A stretch of 64,000 bases of DNA from Actinomycetospora corticicola (lineage in GTDB: Bacteria > Actinomycetota > Actinomycetes > Mycobacteriales > Pseudonocardiaceae): contig NZ_JACCBN010000001.1 of assembly GCF_013409505.1 (NCBI RefSeq), positions 5,766,001 to 5,830,000 on the forward strand, in the 5' to 3' direction. The first letter of the stretch is position 1. Each line of letters begins with the position of its first letter. The notes under the pieces were generated by a model. That model worked only from the letters and a program-made list of their open reading frames with translations. It did not search any database and had not been told where the DNA came from. A program made the translations under genes and the position numbers. Below, one piece after another: positions 23,260-33,545 of this stretch.

Positions 23260-24273
23260 TCACCCGCGGAGCGGCGCGGACACGTCGTGGAGGTGGCGCA
23301 GCACCTGGCGGTACGAGTCCAGCGGTGCGGTGCGGGTGTAGGGCAGGCCGTGCTCGAGGCAGAACGCCTCGACCAGGACGCGGGCCCGCGGCAGGTTCGG
23401 CCGGGGCATGCGGGGGAAGAGGTGGTGCGTGACCTGGTGCTCCAGGCCCCCGAGCAGGTAGCCGAGGACACGGCCGCCGCGGAGGTCGCGGGAGGTGAGC
23501 ACCTGCTTGTGCAGGTGGTCGAGCCGCGTCCCGGGGGCGAGCACCGGCATCCCCTTGTGGTTCGGGGCGAACGCCAGGCCCATCGACAGCCCCCACACCC
23601 CCTGGTGCACGACCACGAAGACGACGGCCTGCCACGGGGTGAGGACCAGGAGCACGGCGGCGGCGTAGCCGAGCACGTGCACCGCGAGCAGCACCATCTC
23701 CAGCGTCGGACGGGGCACCTCGCGGCGCCAGGCGGCCTGCCACGCGATGAGGTGCAGGCTCCACCCCTCGAGCAGCAGGAGCGGCAGGAACAGGACGGCC
23801 TGGTGGGCGACGGCCCAGCGCGCGAAGCCACGGCGTCCGGCGGCCTGCTCGACGCTGAACGCGAGGACCGGGATGTCGATGTCGGGGTCCGCGTCGGCGT
23901 GGTTCGGCGAGGCGTGGTGCGCGTTGTGCTTCTCCACCCAGTTGCCGAAGCTCATGCCCACGAGGCAGCCGTGGAGGTGGCCGACCAGGTCGTTGGCCCG
24001 GCGCCCCGCGAAGATCTGCCGGTGTCCCGCGTCGTGGCCGACGAACGCGAACTGGGTCGTCACGAGGCCGAGGACCGCGGCGGTGACGATCTGCCACCAG
24101 GACGGGCCGATCAGGACGAACGCCGCGACGGTGGCCGCCAGCAGCAGGACGTTCGAGGCGAACACCGTCGTGTAGACCCCGGGGCGGCGCCGCAACAGGT
24201 CGGCCGCCTTGATGCGGGCCGTGAGCTCGGTGAACGACGGTTCCGTGCGTGCCGGACTGCCCTGGACGGTCAT
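23260..24273 (-). CDS. membrane fatty acid desaturase
   Basis: A 337-residue integral membrane di-iron desaturase of the acyl-lipid/linoleoyl-CoA type. The three histidine boxes are HDAGH near 85, HNAHH near 120, and HQVTHH near 280, where QxxHH identifies the front-end/acyl-lipid subgroup. About four to six hydrophobic segments lie between them. It would insert a double bond into membrane-lipid acyl chains, using reduced ferredoxin or another donor not encoded here. GAGGAA precedes the ATG at 24273. It is divergent from the small gene at 24595. Confidence 0.92.
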   Translation of the reverse strand: MTVQGSPARTEPSFTELTARIKAADLLRRRPGVYTTVFASNVLLLAATVAAFVLIGPSWWQIVTAAVLGLVTTQFAFVGHDAGHRQIFAGRRANDLVGHLHGCLVGMSFGNWVEKHNAHHASPNHADADPDIDIPVLAFSVEQAAGRRGFARWAVAHQAVLFLPLLLLEGWSLHLIAWQAAWRREVPRPTLEMVLLAVHVLGYAAAVLLVLTPWQAVVFVVVHQGVWGLSMGLAFAPNHKGMPVLAPGTRLDHLHKQVLTSRDLRGGRVLGYLLGGLEHQVTHHLFPRMPRPNLPRARVLVEAFCLEHGLPYTRTAPLDSYRQVLRHLHDVSAPLRG

Positions 24274-24594
24274 GGTTCCTCGTTCCGGTGCCGTGCGGTC
24301 GGGGCCGGCACGGTCGTTCCTGGTCGTCGAGGAGGCCGTCGACCTCTCACGCGGGACCCGACGAGGTTGCGTACCTCCACGGTGCCCCGTCGAGGCCCGT
24401 CGCGCGCGGCGAGACGGAGATCACCACGGGAGCGTGCCCGGGCGTACCATGTCCGTATCGGGGTCCTCCCGCCCGGCGCTCCCGTCGGCGGTCCTCGACG
24501 AACTGCCAGACCGGCCGCCGGGCGGCCTGGACGGGGCGCCGACGATGTCGGGACCAGCACGGATCACGTCACTGCTCCCGGTGGTGGGTGTCCG
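24274..24594. other. 321-bp divergent intergenic region
   Basis: The region separates the desaturase from the small plus-strand gene. A possible 49-codon frame from ATG 24449 (ending VVGVR at 24598) overlaps the GTG at 24595 in a GTGA arrangement, but it has no recognisable domain or clear ribosome-binding site. No repeat or RNA structure was recognised. Confidence 0.4.
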
Positions 24595-24822
24595 GTGACG
24601 GCGCGCCCACGCTTCAACTCCGACGATCTCCGGCTCGAGGAGTCGCAGGCCGAACAGGCGGTGGCGTCCGAGGCCGCCCGGGTGCGCGCCGTCCGGGTGG
24701 TGGCGGCCCGCAGCGACGGCGTCGAGGACTGCCGGGAGCTGCTCGGCATGCTCGGCCTGCACACGGCGGCCGGACTGCCCGGGCCCGCGACCGAGGGGTA
24801 CGTGGGCCCCGGACCCGGCTGA
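24595..24822 (+). CDS. small conserved-type hypothetical protein
   Basis: A 75-residue protein beginning VTARPRFNSDDLRLEES. An acidic and Ala/Arg-rich helix occupies residues 10-38, then DGVEDCRELLGMLGLH (about 42-57) and a Gly/Pro-rich tail. Short actinobacterial proteins with an SDD start and a C-x-x-L-L-x-M-L-G-L ending are familiar to me, but I know of no assigned function. The single Cys is the only reactive residue. The start choice is uncertain because other GTGs lie just upstream. Confidence 0.55.
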   Translation: MTARPRFNSDDLRLEESQAEQAVASEAARVRAVRVVAARSDGVEDCRELLGMLGLHTAAGLPGPATEGYVGPGPG

Positions 24823-24857
24823 CCACCGGTCGGGCGTCGACCCGCCGTCGGGACAAC

Positions 24858-25424
24858 CTAGGACGCGCGGGCGAGCACGACGCCCGCCTCGCGCATGCTG
24901 CGGCAGGCGGCCTCCGTCGTCGCCGGGGCGACGCCGGCCGTCAGGTCGAGCAGCACCGTCGTCGAGAAGCCCGCGGCGGCGGCGTCGACCGCGGTCGCCC
25001 GGACGCAGTGGTCGGTGGCGATGCCGACGACGTCGACCAGGTCCACGCCGCGGTTGCGCAGCCAGTCCACGAGGCGTTCCCCGGCGGCCGAGGTGCCCTC
25101 GAAGGCGGAGTAGGCGGCCGTGTGGCGGCCCTTGGAGAAGACCTCGTCCAGGTGCGACACGTCGAGGTCGGGGTGGAACGCCGCGCCGGCCTCACCGACC
25201 CGGCAGTGCGGCGGCCAGCTGTCGACGAAGTCCGGGCTCGGGGAGAAGTGCGCGCCGGGGTCCTCGTGGTAGTCGCGGCTGGCCACGACGTGGTCGTACC
25301 GGGCACGGTGGGCGCCGACGAAGGTCGAGATCGCCCCGGCCGTCGCGGCGCCGCCCGCGACGCCCATCGAGCCGCCCTCGCAGAAGTCGATCTGGACGTC
25401 GACCACGATCAGCGCACGCGCCAT
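24858..25424 (-). CDS. pncA: nicotinamidase
   Basis: A 188-residue isochorismatase-family amidase converting nicotinamide to nicotinate in NAD salvage; homologues also activate pyrazinamide. The catalytic triad is visible as Asp9 (VDVQIDF), Lys98 (FSKGRH) and Cys140 (ATDHCVRAT). Metal ligands fit Asp51, His53 and His59 (SRDYHEDPGAHF) plus His73. The cis-peptide region GIATDHC is normal. The product feeds PncB, encoded 1 kb away. A TAGGGT box 6 nt before the ATG suggests a leaderless mRNA. Confidence 0.95.
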   Translation of the reverse strand: MARALIVVDVQIDFCEGGSMGVAGGAATAGAISTFVGAHRARYDHVVASRDYHEDPGAHFSPSPDFVDSWPPHCRVGEAGAAFHPDLDVSHLDEVFSKGRHTAAYSAFEGTSAAGERLVDWLRNRGVDLVDVVGIATDHCVRATAVDAAAAGFSTTVLLDLTAGVAPATTEAACRSMREAGVVLARAS

Positions 25425-25430
25425 GGCATC

Positions 25431-25436
25431 ACCCTA
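25431..25436 (-). promoter_or_regulatory. -10 hexamer of leaderless pncA promoter
   Basis: On the minus strand TAGGGT is followed by 6 nt and then the pncA ATG at 25424. Confidence 0.5.
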
Positions 25437-25503
25437 TCGGGGCAGGCCGGACGGCGTCGCCGGTCGCGTTGCCGTGCCCGCCGGGCCGTGCTCTGCTCGC
25501 GCC

Positions 25504-26394
25504 GTGCCTCTCTCCGTCAGCGCCTGGCTGAACACCACCTGGTCGACCGCGGACGTCGTCGCCGTCGCGCAGGAGGCGGAGGCCGCCGGCTACGACGGCC
25601 TCTGGATCGCGGACCACTTCATGGGCAACACCGGGACCGAGGAGCGGTCCGACGTCGCGCTCCGGGACTGCTTCTCGGTGCTCGCGGGGCTCGCCACCGC
25701 CGTGCCCCGCCTGCGGCTCGGCAGCCTCGTCGCGGGCATCACCTACCGGCACCCCGCGGTCCTCGCGAACATCGCCGCGACGACGTCGGACCTGTCCGGC
25801 GGCCGCCTCGTGCTCGGCGTCGGGGCGGGATGGCAGCTCAACGAGCACGCCGCCTACGGCATCCCGCTGGGCCCGGTGCGCGAGCGGATCGACCGCTTCG
25901 AGGAGAGCCTCGCCGTGCTCCACGGCCTCCTGCGGACGCCCCGGACCACTGTCTCGGGTCGGCACTACACCGTGACGGACGCTCCGCAGGTGCCGGCCGC
26001 GGGCCGCATCCCGCTGCTCATCGGCGCCTCGGGTGAGCAGCGGATGCTGGGTGTGGTCGCGCGCTGGGCCGACGAGTGGAACACCTGGTCCACCCCGGAG
26101 GTGTTCGCGCACAAGTCGGCCGTGCTGGACGAGCACTGCGAGCGGATCGGCCGCGACCCGGCGGAGGTCCGGCGGTCCACCCAGGCGATCTTCGCGATCG
26201 ACGCGCGGCCCGAGGACGTCCGGGCGCCGATGGTCGTCGCCGGGTCGGTGGCACGGATCGTCGACACCATCGGGCGGTGGCGCGAGGCCGGGCTGGACGA
26301 GCTGATCGTCCCGACCATCCGGGGCGACGTCGCCGAGGGGCGCGAGCTGCTCGGCCGGTTCGCCACGGAGATCCGCCCGCAGCTGGACGCGTAG
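25504..26394 (+). CDS. LLM class F420-dependent oxidoreductase
   Basis: A 296-residue TIM-barrel luciferase-like oxidoreductase, probably using coenzyme F420. Typical pieces are WIADHFMG near 42, LRLGSLVAGITYRHPAVLANIAAT near 75, the GGRLVLGVGAGW strand-loop near 99-110, and IPLLIGASGEQRML near 161. These enzymes move hydride to or from diverse substrates. It lies between the nicotinamidase and nicotinate phosphoribosyltransferase genes, but nothing shows that it acts in NAD metabolism. The GTG at 25504 begins the conserved N-terminus (LSVSAWLNT). Confidence 0.88.
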   Translation: MPLSVSAWLNTTWSTADVVAVAQEAEAAGYDGLWIADHFMGNTGTEERSDVALRDCFSVLAGLATAVPRLRLGSLVAGITYRHPAVLANIAATTSDLSGGRLVLGVGAGWQLNEHAAYGIPLGPVRERIDRFEESLAVLHGLLRTPRTTVSGRHYTVTDAPQVPAAGRIPLLIGASGEQRMLGVVARWADEWNTWSTPEVFAHKSAVLDEHCERIGRDPAEVRRSTQAIFAIDARPEDVRAPMVVAGSVARIVDTIGRWREAGLDELIVPTIRGDVAEGRELLGRFATEIRPQLDA

Positions 26395-26410
26395 ACGCGT
26401 CCTGAGGGGG

Positions 26411-27694
26411 TCAGGGGACGAACGTCGTCGGGATCGCCGGTTCGCCGCGGGAGAGCTTGAGGCCCTCCCACGGGATCGCGACGAGGTTGGCGCGGAGGCG
26501 CTCGCGGGACTCGGCGAGCGACGGCAGCCCGGCGACGACCTCGCCGGACTTGACCAGGTCGATCGGCACCACGCGGTCGTGCTCGCCGAGGCCCACGGGG
26601 TGGTCGAGGCGGTGGACGACCTCCTCCACCGCGGTGCCGGTGGGGCGGTGGCGGCGGACCGCCGACTTGGCGCCGCCCCGCGACTCCTTCGACGACGAGC
26701 GCTTCGCCACCGGCCGGCCGTCCACCTCGACGAGCTTGTAGACCATGCCGGCGGTGGGCGCCCCGGACCCGGTGACCACCGACGTCCCGACGCCGTACGC
26801 GTCGACCGGTTCCGCGCGCAGGCCCGCGATCGCGTGCTCGTCGAGGTCCCCGGAGAGCACGACGCGGGTGTTCGTGGCGCCGAGCGAGTCCAGCTGGTGG
26901 CGCGCCCGCTGCGCCATCACGCCGAGGTCGCCGGAGTCGATGCGCACGGCGCCGAGCTCGGGCCCCGCCACGCGGACCGCCGTCTCGATGCCCTCGGTGA
27001 TGTCGTAGGTGTCGACGAGCAGCGTCGTCCCCACCCCGAGGGCGGCGACCTGGGCGCGGAACGCCTCCTCCTCGGTGTCGTGCAGGAGCGTGAAGGCGTG
27101 GGCCGAGGTGCCCGTCGTCGGGACGCCGTACCGGGCCGAGGCCTCGAGGTTGGACGTGGCGTCGAAGCCCGCGAGATAGGCGGAGCGGGCGGCCGCCACC
27201 GCGGCCTGCTCGTGGGTACGGCGCGAGCCCATCTCGATGAGGCGGCGGCCGGCCGCCGCCGTCGTCATGCGGGCGGCGGCCGAGGCGATGGCGCAGTCGT
27301 GGTTGAGGATCGAGAGCACGAGCGTCTCGAAGAGCACGCACTCGGCGAACGTGCCGGACACCGAGAGGACCGGTGAGCCCGGGAAGTACAGCTCGCCCTC
27401 CGGGTAGCCGACGACGTCGCCGGCGAAGCGGAAGTCGGCGAGGTGGGCGAGCACGCGCTCGGAGAGTGCGCCGGTCGCCCTCAGCGCCGCGAGCTCGTCG
27501 TCGCCGTAGGAGAAGTGCGCGAGCGACTCGAGCACGCGGGCGGTGCCGGCGACCACGCCGTACCGGCGCCCGTGCGGCAGCGAGCGCGCGAACACCTCGA
27601 AGGTGGCGCGGCGATCGGCGGTGCCGTCGGCCAGGGCCGCGTCGAGCATCGTGAGCTCGTACTGGTCGGTCAGGAGCGCGGTGCCGCCCGTCAT
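26411..27694 (-). CDS. pncB: nicotinate phosphoribosyltransferase
   Basis: A 427-residue enzyme joining nicotinate and PRPP to form nicotinate mononucleotide in the Preiss-Handler branch of NAD synthesis. Visible features are TDQYELTMLDAAL at the N-terminus, MGSRRTHEQAA near 156 with the conserved R-R-T-H, GTSAHAFTLLHD near 195, and RIDSGDLGVMA near 254. The length is normal. Together with pncA it recycles nicotinamide. Neighbouring dinG and clpS reproduce the M. tuberculosis order. Confidence 0.95.
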   Translation of the reverse strand: MTGGTALLTDQYELTMLDAALADGTADRRATFEVFARSLPHGRRYGVVAGTARVLESLAHFSYGDDELAALRATGALSERVLAHLADFRFAGDVVGYPEGELYFPGSPVLSVSGTFAECVLFETLVLSILNHDCAIASAAARMTTAAAGRRLIEMGSRRTHEQAAVAAARSAYLAGFDATSNLEASARYGVPTTGTSAHAFTLLHDTEEEAFRAQVAALGVGTTLLVDTYDITEGIETAVRVAGPELGAVRIDSGDLGVMAQRARHQLDSLGATNTRVVLSGDLDEHAIAGLRAEPVDAYGVGTSVVTGSGAPTAGMVYKLVEVDGRPVAKRSSSKESRGGAKSAVRRHRPTGTAVEEVVHRLDHPVGLGEHDRVVPIDLVKSGEVVAGLPSLAESRERLRANLVAIPWEGLKLSRGEPAIPTTFVP

Positions 27695-27700
27695 CCGCTC

Positions 27701-27706
27701 AGCCTA
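27701..27706 (-). promoter_or_regulatory. -10 hexamer of leaderless pncB promoter
   Basis: On the minus strand TAGGCT is followed by exactly 6 nt and the pncB ATG at 27694. It lies back to back with the clpS start at 27744. Confidence 0.5.
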
Positions 27707-27743
27707 GATGCAGCACCGGTCGGCCGACTGAGACGATGGGGAC

Positions 27744-28052
27744 ATGCGCGTGAGGGTCTCGGCGCCGGTGGAGCCGGCGCCCACGGTCGAGGAGCTGCCC
27801 GACGAGCTCGTCGGCGCCGACACCCCGTGGCAGACGATCGTGTGGAACGACCCGGTCAACCTGATGTCCTACGTGACCTACGTCTTCCAGAAGATCTTCG
27901 GGTACGACAAGCAGAAGGCCACCGCACTGATGATGGACGTCCACCAGAAGGGCCGGGCGACCGTCTCGTCGGGCAGCCGGGAGAAGGTCGAGGGCGACGT
28001 CGCGAAGCTCCACGCGGCGGGCCTCTGGGCGACGATGCAGCGGTCGTCGTAG
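27744..28052 (+). CDS. clpS: ATP-dependent Clp protease adaptor ClpS
   Basis: A 102-residue adaptor delivering N-degron substrates to the ClpC/ClpP protease. A disordered N-terminus (1-30) precedes the ClpS core: [19 protein letters not shown] with the N-degron pocket Asn/Asp and Met, then the DVHQKGRA helix and the C-terminal [11 protein letters not shown]. The gene is 3 bp from the DUF2017 gene, the standard actinobacterial pairing. Confidence 0.95.
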   Translation: MRVRVSAPVEPAPTVEELPDELVGADTPWQTIVWNDPVNLMSYVTYVFQKIFGYDKQKATALMMDVHQKGRATVSSGSREKVEGDVAKLHAAGLWATMQRSS

Positions 28053-28054
28053 GC

Positions 28055-28627
28055 GTGCGCGCCTGGAGACGCCACGGGCGGGGCGACCGCGCCCGGTACG
28101 TCGCGGTGCTCGACCCCGCGGAGGCCTCGGTGCTGCGCGGGCTCGTCGGGCAGGTCGACGACATGCTCTCCGGCCGCGCCGACGCCGTCCCGCAGGACGA
28201 GCTCGCGGCCCTCACCGGCATCCGGACCGGACCGTCGACGGCCCCGGACGACCCGGTGCTCGCGCGGCTGCTGCCCGACTTCCACCGTCCCGACGCCGAG
28301 GGTGGCGTGGGGGCGGACGGGGCGGCGCTCTCGGCGGCGATGCGCTCGGTGAACGAGCCGGAGCTCATCGCCGCCAAGCGCGAGGCCATCGCCGCGGTGC
28401 TCGCGTCCTGCCCCGCCGGCGGCGGCCGCGTGGAGCTGACGGTCCCGCAGGCCGAGGCGTGGCTGACGGCGGTCAACGACGTCCGGCTGGCGCTCGGGAC
28501 CGCGCTCGAGGTCAGCGAGGACATGCCCGACCAGCTGCCGCCCGACGATCCCCGCACCGATCACCTGCCCGTCTACCACTGGTTGACCTGGCTGCAGGAC
28601 TCGTTGCTCACGGTGCTGCTGCCGTAG
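28055..28627 (+). CDS. DUF2017 family protein
   Basis: A 190-residue all-helical cytoplasmic protein that commonly follows clpS in actinobacteria (Rv1332-type position). It shows an Arg-rich start, LDPAEASVLRGLVGQV near 23, an acidic middle, LTVPQAEAWLTAVNDVRLALG near 130, and the C-terminal YHWLTWLQDSLLTVLLP typical of the family. The function is not known; genetic linkage suggests a link to regulated proteolysis or the cysteine pathway genes that follow. GTG at 28055, 3 bp after the clpS stop. Confidence 0.85.
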   Translation: MRAWRRHGRGDRARYVAVLDPAEASVLRGLVGQVDDMLSGRADAVPQDELAALTGIRTGPSTAPDDPVLARLLPDFHRPDAEGGVGADGAALSAAMRSVNEPELIAAKREAIAAVLASCPAGGGRVELTVPQAEAWLTAVNDVRLALGTALEVSEDMPDQLPPDDPRTDHLPVYHWLTWLQDSLLTVLLP

Positions 28628-28635
28628 CCGCCCCG

Positions 28636-28641
28636 TAGGGT
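28636..28641 (+). promoter_or_regulatory. -10 hexamer of leaderless mec promoter
   Basis: TAGGGT ends 6 nt before the GTG at 28648 in the short gap after the DUF2017 gene. Confidence 0.45.
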
Positions 28642-28647
28642 GGGGGC

Positions 28648-29154
28648 GTGCTCGTCATCCGCCGCGATCTCGTCGAGGAGCTGGTCGCGCACGCCCGCGC
28701 CGACCACCCGCGCGAGGCGTGCGGGCAGCTGCTGGGCCCGGAGGAGAGCGACCGGCCCGAGCGCTACGTGCCGATGACGAACGCCGACGACCCCGACGCG
28801 CAGGGCAGCGACTACCGCTTCGACTCGCGTGAGCAGTTCGCGGTGTACAAGGACGCGACCGCCCGCGACGAGGAGACCGTGGTCGTCTTCCACTCGCACA
28901 CCCGGGTGCCGCGCCGCCCGCTGACCGACTCCGGGCTGCCCGAGGCCTACCCCTCGGTCAAGGACATCGAGTACATGGGCCTGCAGCCCGGCGTCCACTT
29001 CGTGATCGTGGCCATCACCGGGCCGGAGTCGACGTACGACCTGCGCTCGTTCCTGCTGGACGACGCGGGCGAGGTCGTCGAGGACGAGGTCCAGGTCGTG
29101 GAGAACTACATGTTCTCCCACACCGGCGCGGGTGACGTGCCGGACCGTTCCTGA
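28648..29154 (+). CDS. mec: JAMM/M67 metalloprotease, Mec-like
   Basis: A 168-residue zinc protease of the JAMM fold that in mycobacteria cuts newly formed cysteine from the CysO-cysteine adduct. The catalytic Glu fits Glu23 (REACGQLLG), and the zinc ligands fit His82, His84 (FHSH) and Asp106 in AYPSVKD. The stretch between the HSH pair and AYPS is about ten residues longer than I expect for mycobacterial Mec, with a VPRRPLTDSGLP insert near the active site. It starts the mec-cysO-cysM module for O-phosphoserine-dependent cysteine synthesis. Confidence 0.9.
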   Translation: MLVIRRDLVEELVAHARADHPREACGQLLGPEESDRPERYVPMTNADDPDAQGSDYRFDSREQFAVYKDATARDEETVVVFHSHTRVPRRPLTDSGLPEAYPSVKDIEYMGLQPGVHFVIVAITGPESTYDLRSFLLDDAGEVVEDEVQVVENYMFSHTGAGDVPDRS

Positions 29155-29224
29155 CGTCCCGGAACAACCCCGCGTCGTGCGACGCTGTCCGTGGTAATCG
29201 ATCCCGTCCCGCTGGAGGAAAGCC

Positions 29225-30506
<1,282 letters not shown>

Positions 30507-30534
30507 TTTCTCAGGATCCGTCGCTATCGTCGGG

Positions 30535-31170
30535 ATGGTGAGCGCCCCGACCGTCCCCGCGAAGCCCCGCATCATCCCGGCGCATCCGGCCCGCGCCGCC
30601 GTCGGGATGGTGCTCTTCCTCGCCCTGCTGTGGGCGATCGAGGCGGTGGACCAGTTCGTCTTCCGGGGCGCGCTGGACTACGACGGCATCGCCCCGCGTC
30701 AGGTCGAGGGGCTCACCGGCATCCTCTGGGCGCCCCTGCTGCACGCCGGGTGGGCGCACCTCATCGCCAACTCGCTGCCGTTCCTGGTGCTCGGCTTCCT
30801 CGTCCTGGCCGGCGGCCTCGGGCAGTTCATCGCGGTGACCGCCCTCGTGTGGCTGCTCGGTGGCTTCCTGACCTGGCTCACCGGCTTCGGGGTCACCGTC
30901 GGGGCGTCCGGGGTGATCTTCGGATGGCTCGCCTTCCTGCTCTTCCGCGGGTTCTTCGCCCGGTCCGGACGGCAGATCGCGCTCGCAGTCGTGCTCTTCC
31001 TGCTCTACGGCGGGGTGCTCTGGGGCGTGCTGCCGGGCACGCCCGGGGTCTCCTGGCAGGCCCACCTGTTCGGTGCTCTCGCCGGGATCCTGGCCGCGCG
31101 TCTCGTCGCCTCGGCAGATCGGCGGAGCCGTCCGTCCGCAGGAGTGTCGCCCTCTCCGATCGGCCCGTAG
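30535..31170 (+). CDS. rhomboid-family intramembrane serine protease
   Basis: A 211-residue membrane protein with about six TM helices. The catalytic Ser is in [16 protein letters not shown] near residue 123 (GASG), the His in [16 protein letters not shown] near 178, and [18 protein letters not shown] near 67 carries the conserved H-x-x-x-N. It cleaves membrane proteins within the bilayer; substrates are unknown. TATCGT at 30525-30530 is a possible -10 box only 4 nt before the ATG and 7 nt before the next codon GTG (30538), so translation may begin at either. Confidence 0.92.
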   Translation: MVSAPTVPAKPRIIPAHPARAAVGMVLFLALLWAIEAVDQFVFRGALDYDGIAPRQVEGLTGILWAPLLHAGWAHLIANSLPFLVLGFLVLAGGLGQFIAVTALVWLLGGFLTWLTGFGVTVGASGVIFGWLAFLLFRGFFARSGRQIALAVVLFLLYGGVLWGVLPGTPGVSWQAHLFGALAGILAARLVASADRRSRPSAGVSPSPIGP

Positions 31171-31173
31171 GGT
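31168..31173 (+). promoter_or_regulatory. -10 hexamer of leaderless promoter for MBL gene
   Basis: TAGGGT overlaps the rhomboid stop codon TAG and ends 6 nt before the GTG at 31180. Confidence 0.45.
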
Positions 31174-31179
31174 GCGCCC

Positions 31180-31938
31180 GTGGAACTGATCGTCCTGGGG
31201 TGTTCCGGCAGCGGGGCCGGACCCACCTCGCCCGCGTCCGGGTACCTCGTGCGCACCCGCTCCACGACCCTGGCGCTCGACCTGGGCAACGGCACCTTCG
31301 GGACGCTGCAGCGCCACATGGACCCGTTCGACCTCGACGCCGTGGTCCTGTCGCACCTGCACCCCGACCACTGCGCCGACGTGTCCGGGCTGATCGTCCA
31401 CCGGCGCTACCACCCCGACGGGCCCGGCAAGGTCCTGCCGCTGCACGGGCCGAGCGAGTCCGAGGTGCGCCTGGCGGTGGCCTACGCCCCGTCGTCGGAC
31501 GAGCGGGTCGCCACCGACCTCACCGACGTCTTCGACTACCACGTGTTCGCCGACGGCCCCGCCGGCGTCGGGGACATCGCGCTGTCCAGCGCGCCCGTCG
31601 ACCACCCCTGCGAGGCCTACGGGGTGCGGCTCGAGCACGACGGCCGGGTGCTCGTCTACTCGGGCGACACCGGACCGTGCGACACGCTCGTCGACCTCGC
31701 CCGGGGCGCCGACGTGCTGCTCTGCGAGGCGACCTGGACCGACTCGCCCGACCGCCCGCCGGGGGTGCACCTCTCCGGCAAGCAGGCCGGCGAGGTCGCC
31801 CGCCAGGCCGGGGTGAAGCGGCTGCTCATCACCCACGTGCCCGCCTGGTACGACGGCGAGGACCTGCTCACCGAGGCCCGCGGGGAGTTCTCCGGCCCGG
31901 CCGAGCTGGTACGCCCGGACGGGCACTACACGATCTGA
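31180..31938 (+). CDS. MBL-fold hydrolase, Rv1339-like phosphodiesterase
   Basis: A 252-residue metallo-beta-lactamase-fold enzyme. Metal motifs are [10 protein letters not shown] near 63-72, [11 protein letters not shown] (His near 143), [11 protein letters not shown] near 163, and [11 protein letters not shown] near 215. The position after the rhomboid gene matches M. tuberculosis Rv1339, reported as an atypical cyclic-AMP phosphodiesterase, so a similar role is reasonable but inferred. In mycobacteria murI separates the rhomboid gene from this one; here they are 9 bp apart. Confidence 0.88.
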   Translation: MELIVLGCSGSGAGPTSPASGYLVRTRSTTLALDLGNGTFGTLQRHMDPFDLDAVVLSHLHPDHCADVSGLIVHRRYHPDGPGKVLPLHGPSESEVRLAVAYAPSSDERVATDLTDVFDYHVFADGPAGVGDIALSSAPVDHPCEAYGVRLEHDGRVLVYSGDTGPCDTLVDLARGADVLLCEATWTDSPDRPPGVHLSGKQAGEVARQAGVKRLLITHVPAWYDGEDLLTEARGEFSGPAELVRPDGHYTI

Positions 31939-32036
31939 GCGTCGTCGCTGCGTCGTTGCGCCGCGAGGTTCGCAGGGGGCAGGTTCCGGGGCGCCCGGGC
32001 CTGCGTGACGTGACCCTCGCCGGCGGAACGGGCCGA

Positions 32037-33479
32037 TCAGCGCGCCGGTGCCCCGCCGACGGGCTCGTCGACGAGCCCGGCGGGGGTGTCCCGCGCCGTC
32101 GGGCGGGTCCGCGGGAGCAGCAGGGCCACGAGGCCGGCGACCGCCACGACCACCGCCGCCACCGCGAACGCCCGCGTGGTTCCCGCCGTGGACGCCGCCG
32201 CCGGCGAGGCGCCCGCCGCGAGGAGACCGTCGGAACGGGACGTGGCGAGGGTGGACAGCACGGCGAGGCCGATCGCACCGCCGACCTGTCGCGAGGTGTT
32301 GAGCAGCCCGGAGGCCAGCCCCGCCTGCGTGCGGTCGACGCCGGAGGTGGCGGCGCCCGCGAGCGGCGTCAGCGCGATGCCCATGCCGAGCCCGACCGCG
32401 ACGCCCGGACCGAGCACGCCGTCCACCCATGTGGACTCCGGGGTGAGCAGCGCGAACCAGGCGAAGCCGGCTGCCGTCAGGAAGGCACCGCCGACGAGCA
32501 GGGGGCGGGCGTCGAGGCGCGCGAGCATGCGGGAGGAGAACTGGGAGCCGAGCACGATCGACGCGGACTGCGGGAGGAACGCGAGCCCGGCGGTGAGCGC
32601 GTCGAAGCCGAGGACGCCCTGCATGTGGATCGAGACGAAATACCACATGGCGAACATGGCCGAGGCGATCAGCGCCATCGTCCCGTTGGCGACGCTGACC
32701 GGGCGCACCCGGAAGATGCCCAGCGGCACGAGCGGGGAGGCGATCCGGGTCTCCAGGAACACGAACCCCGTGAGCAGGACCGCCGCGACGACGAAGCTGC
32801 CCCAGGTCAGAGGGGCGGCCCACCCGGCGGTCTCACTGGTGACCACGCCGTGCACGAAGGCGACCAGCCCACCGGTGACGAGCAGCGCGCCGCCCGTGTC
32901 GAGGCGGGGCCGGTGGTCCGCACGGGTCTCCGACACCGCGATCCGGGCGAGGACGGCGGTGACCACGACCACCGGCACGTTGACCAGGAAGATCCACCGC
33001 CAGCTGAGGAAGTGCACGAGCACCCCGCCGGCGATGCCGCCCACGGCACCACCCACGCCGCCGATCGCCGCCCACGCGCCGAGGGCCCTCGAGCGGGCCG
33101 CGCCCTCGGTGAACGTCGTGGTGAGGATCGTCAGTGTCGCGGGGGAGAGGACCGCACCGCCGAGCCCCTGCGCGGCGCGGGCGGCGAGGACGAGCCCCTG
33201 CGAGTCGGCCAGCCCGCCCACCAGGGACGCCACTCCGAACAGCACGAGCCCGGCCAGGAACATCCGACGACGCCCGAAGAGATCCGCTGCTCGCCCGCCG
33301 AGGAGCAGGAACCCGGCGAACGCGAGCGTGTACGCGCTGACCACCCACTGCAGCCCCACCGCCGAGAAGCCCAGCGCGTCCCGCATCGCCGGCAGCGCCA
33401 CGTTCACGATCGACACGTCGAGCACGACCATGAACTGCGCGAGGCAGGCGACGAGGAGAACCAGACGGTCACGGGGCAC
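32037..33479 (-). CDS. DHA2-type MFS multidrug exporter
   Basis: A 480-residue membrane protein of the 14-TM EmrB/QacA type. Conserved features are [13 protein letters not shown] near 20-32 (motif D1), [15 protein letters not shown] near 62 (motif A) and the mid-protein [15 protein letters not shown] segment ([11 protein letters not shown] near 160). It probably exports drugs or natural products by proton exchange. It lies on the opposite strand inside the otherwise co-directional clpS-rdgB block, so it seems to have been added. TAGCGT 6 nt before the GTG suggests a leaderless mRNA. No TetR/MarR regulator is adjacent. Confidence 0.9.
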   Translation of the reverse strand: MPRDRLVLLVACLAQFMVVLDVSIVNVALPAMRDALGFSAVGLQWVVSAYTLAFAGFLLLGGRAADLFGRRRMFLAGLVLFGVASLVGGLADSQGLVLAARAAQGLGGAVLSPATLTILTTTFTEGAARSRALGAWAAIGGVGGAVGGIAGGVLVHFLSWRWIFLVNVPVVVVTAVLARIAVSETRADHRPRLDTGGALLVTGGLVAFVHGVVTSETAGWAAPLTWGSFVVAAVLLTGFVFLETRIASPLVPLGIFRVRPVSVANGTMALIASAMFAMWYFVSIHMQGVLGFDALTAGLAFLPQSASIVLGSQFSSRMLARLDARPLLVGGAFLTAAGFAWFALLTPESTWVDGVLGPGVAVGLGMGIALTPLAGAATSGVDRTQAGLASGLLNTSRQVGGAIGLAVLSTLATSRSDGLLAAGASPAAASTAGTTRAFAVAAVVVAVAGLVALLLPRTRPTARDTPAGLVDEPVGGAPAR

Positions 33480-33485
33480 GTACTC

Positions 33486-33491
33486 ACGCTA
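33486..33491 (-). promoter_or_regulatory. -10 hexamer of leaderless promoter for MFS exporter
   Basis: On the minus strand TAGCGT is followed by 6 nt and the GTG start at 33479. Confidence 0.45.
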
Positions 33492-33531
33492 ACCAAGGGG
33501 TCCGACAGCGTCGCCCCGGAGCGGCGCCTCC

Positions 33532-33537
33532 TAGGGT
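33532..33537 (+). promoter_or_regulatory. -10 hexamer of likely leaderless rph promoter
   Basis: TAGGGT ends 8 nt before the GTG at 33546, back to back with the exporter promoter. Confidence 0.45.
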
Positions 33538-33545
33538 GGGCGACC

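Noticed and set aside
30630-33545. Very long plus-strand open frame leading into rph
   Set aside because: It is antisense to the MFS exporter and out of frame with the rhomboid and MBL genes; only the rph part from 33546 has conserved sequence.
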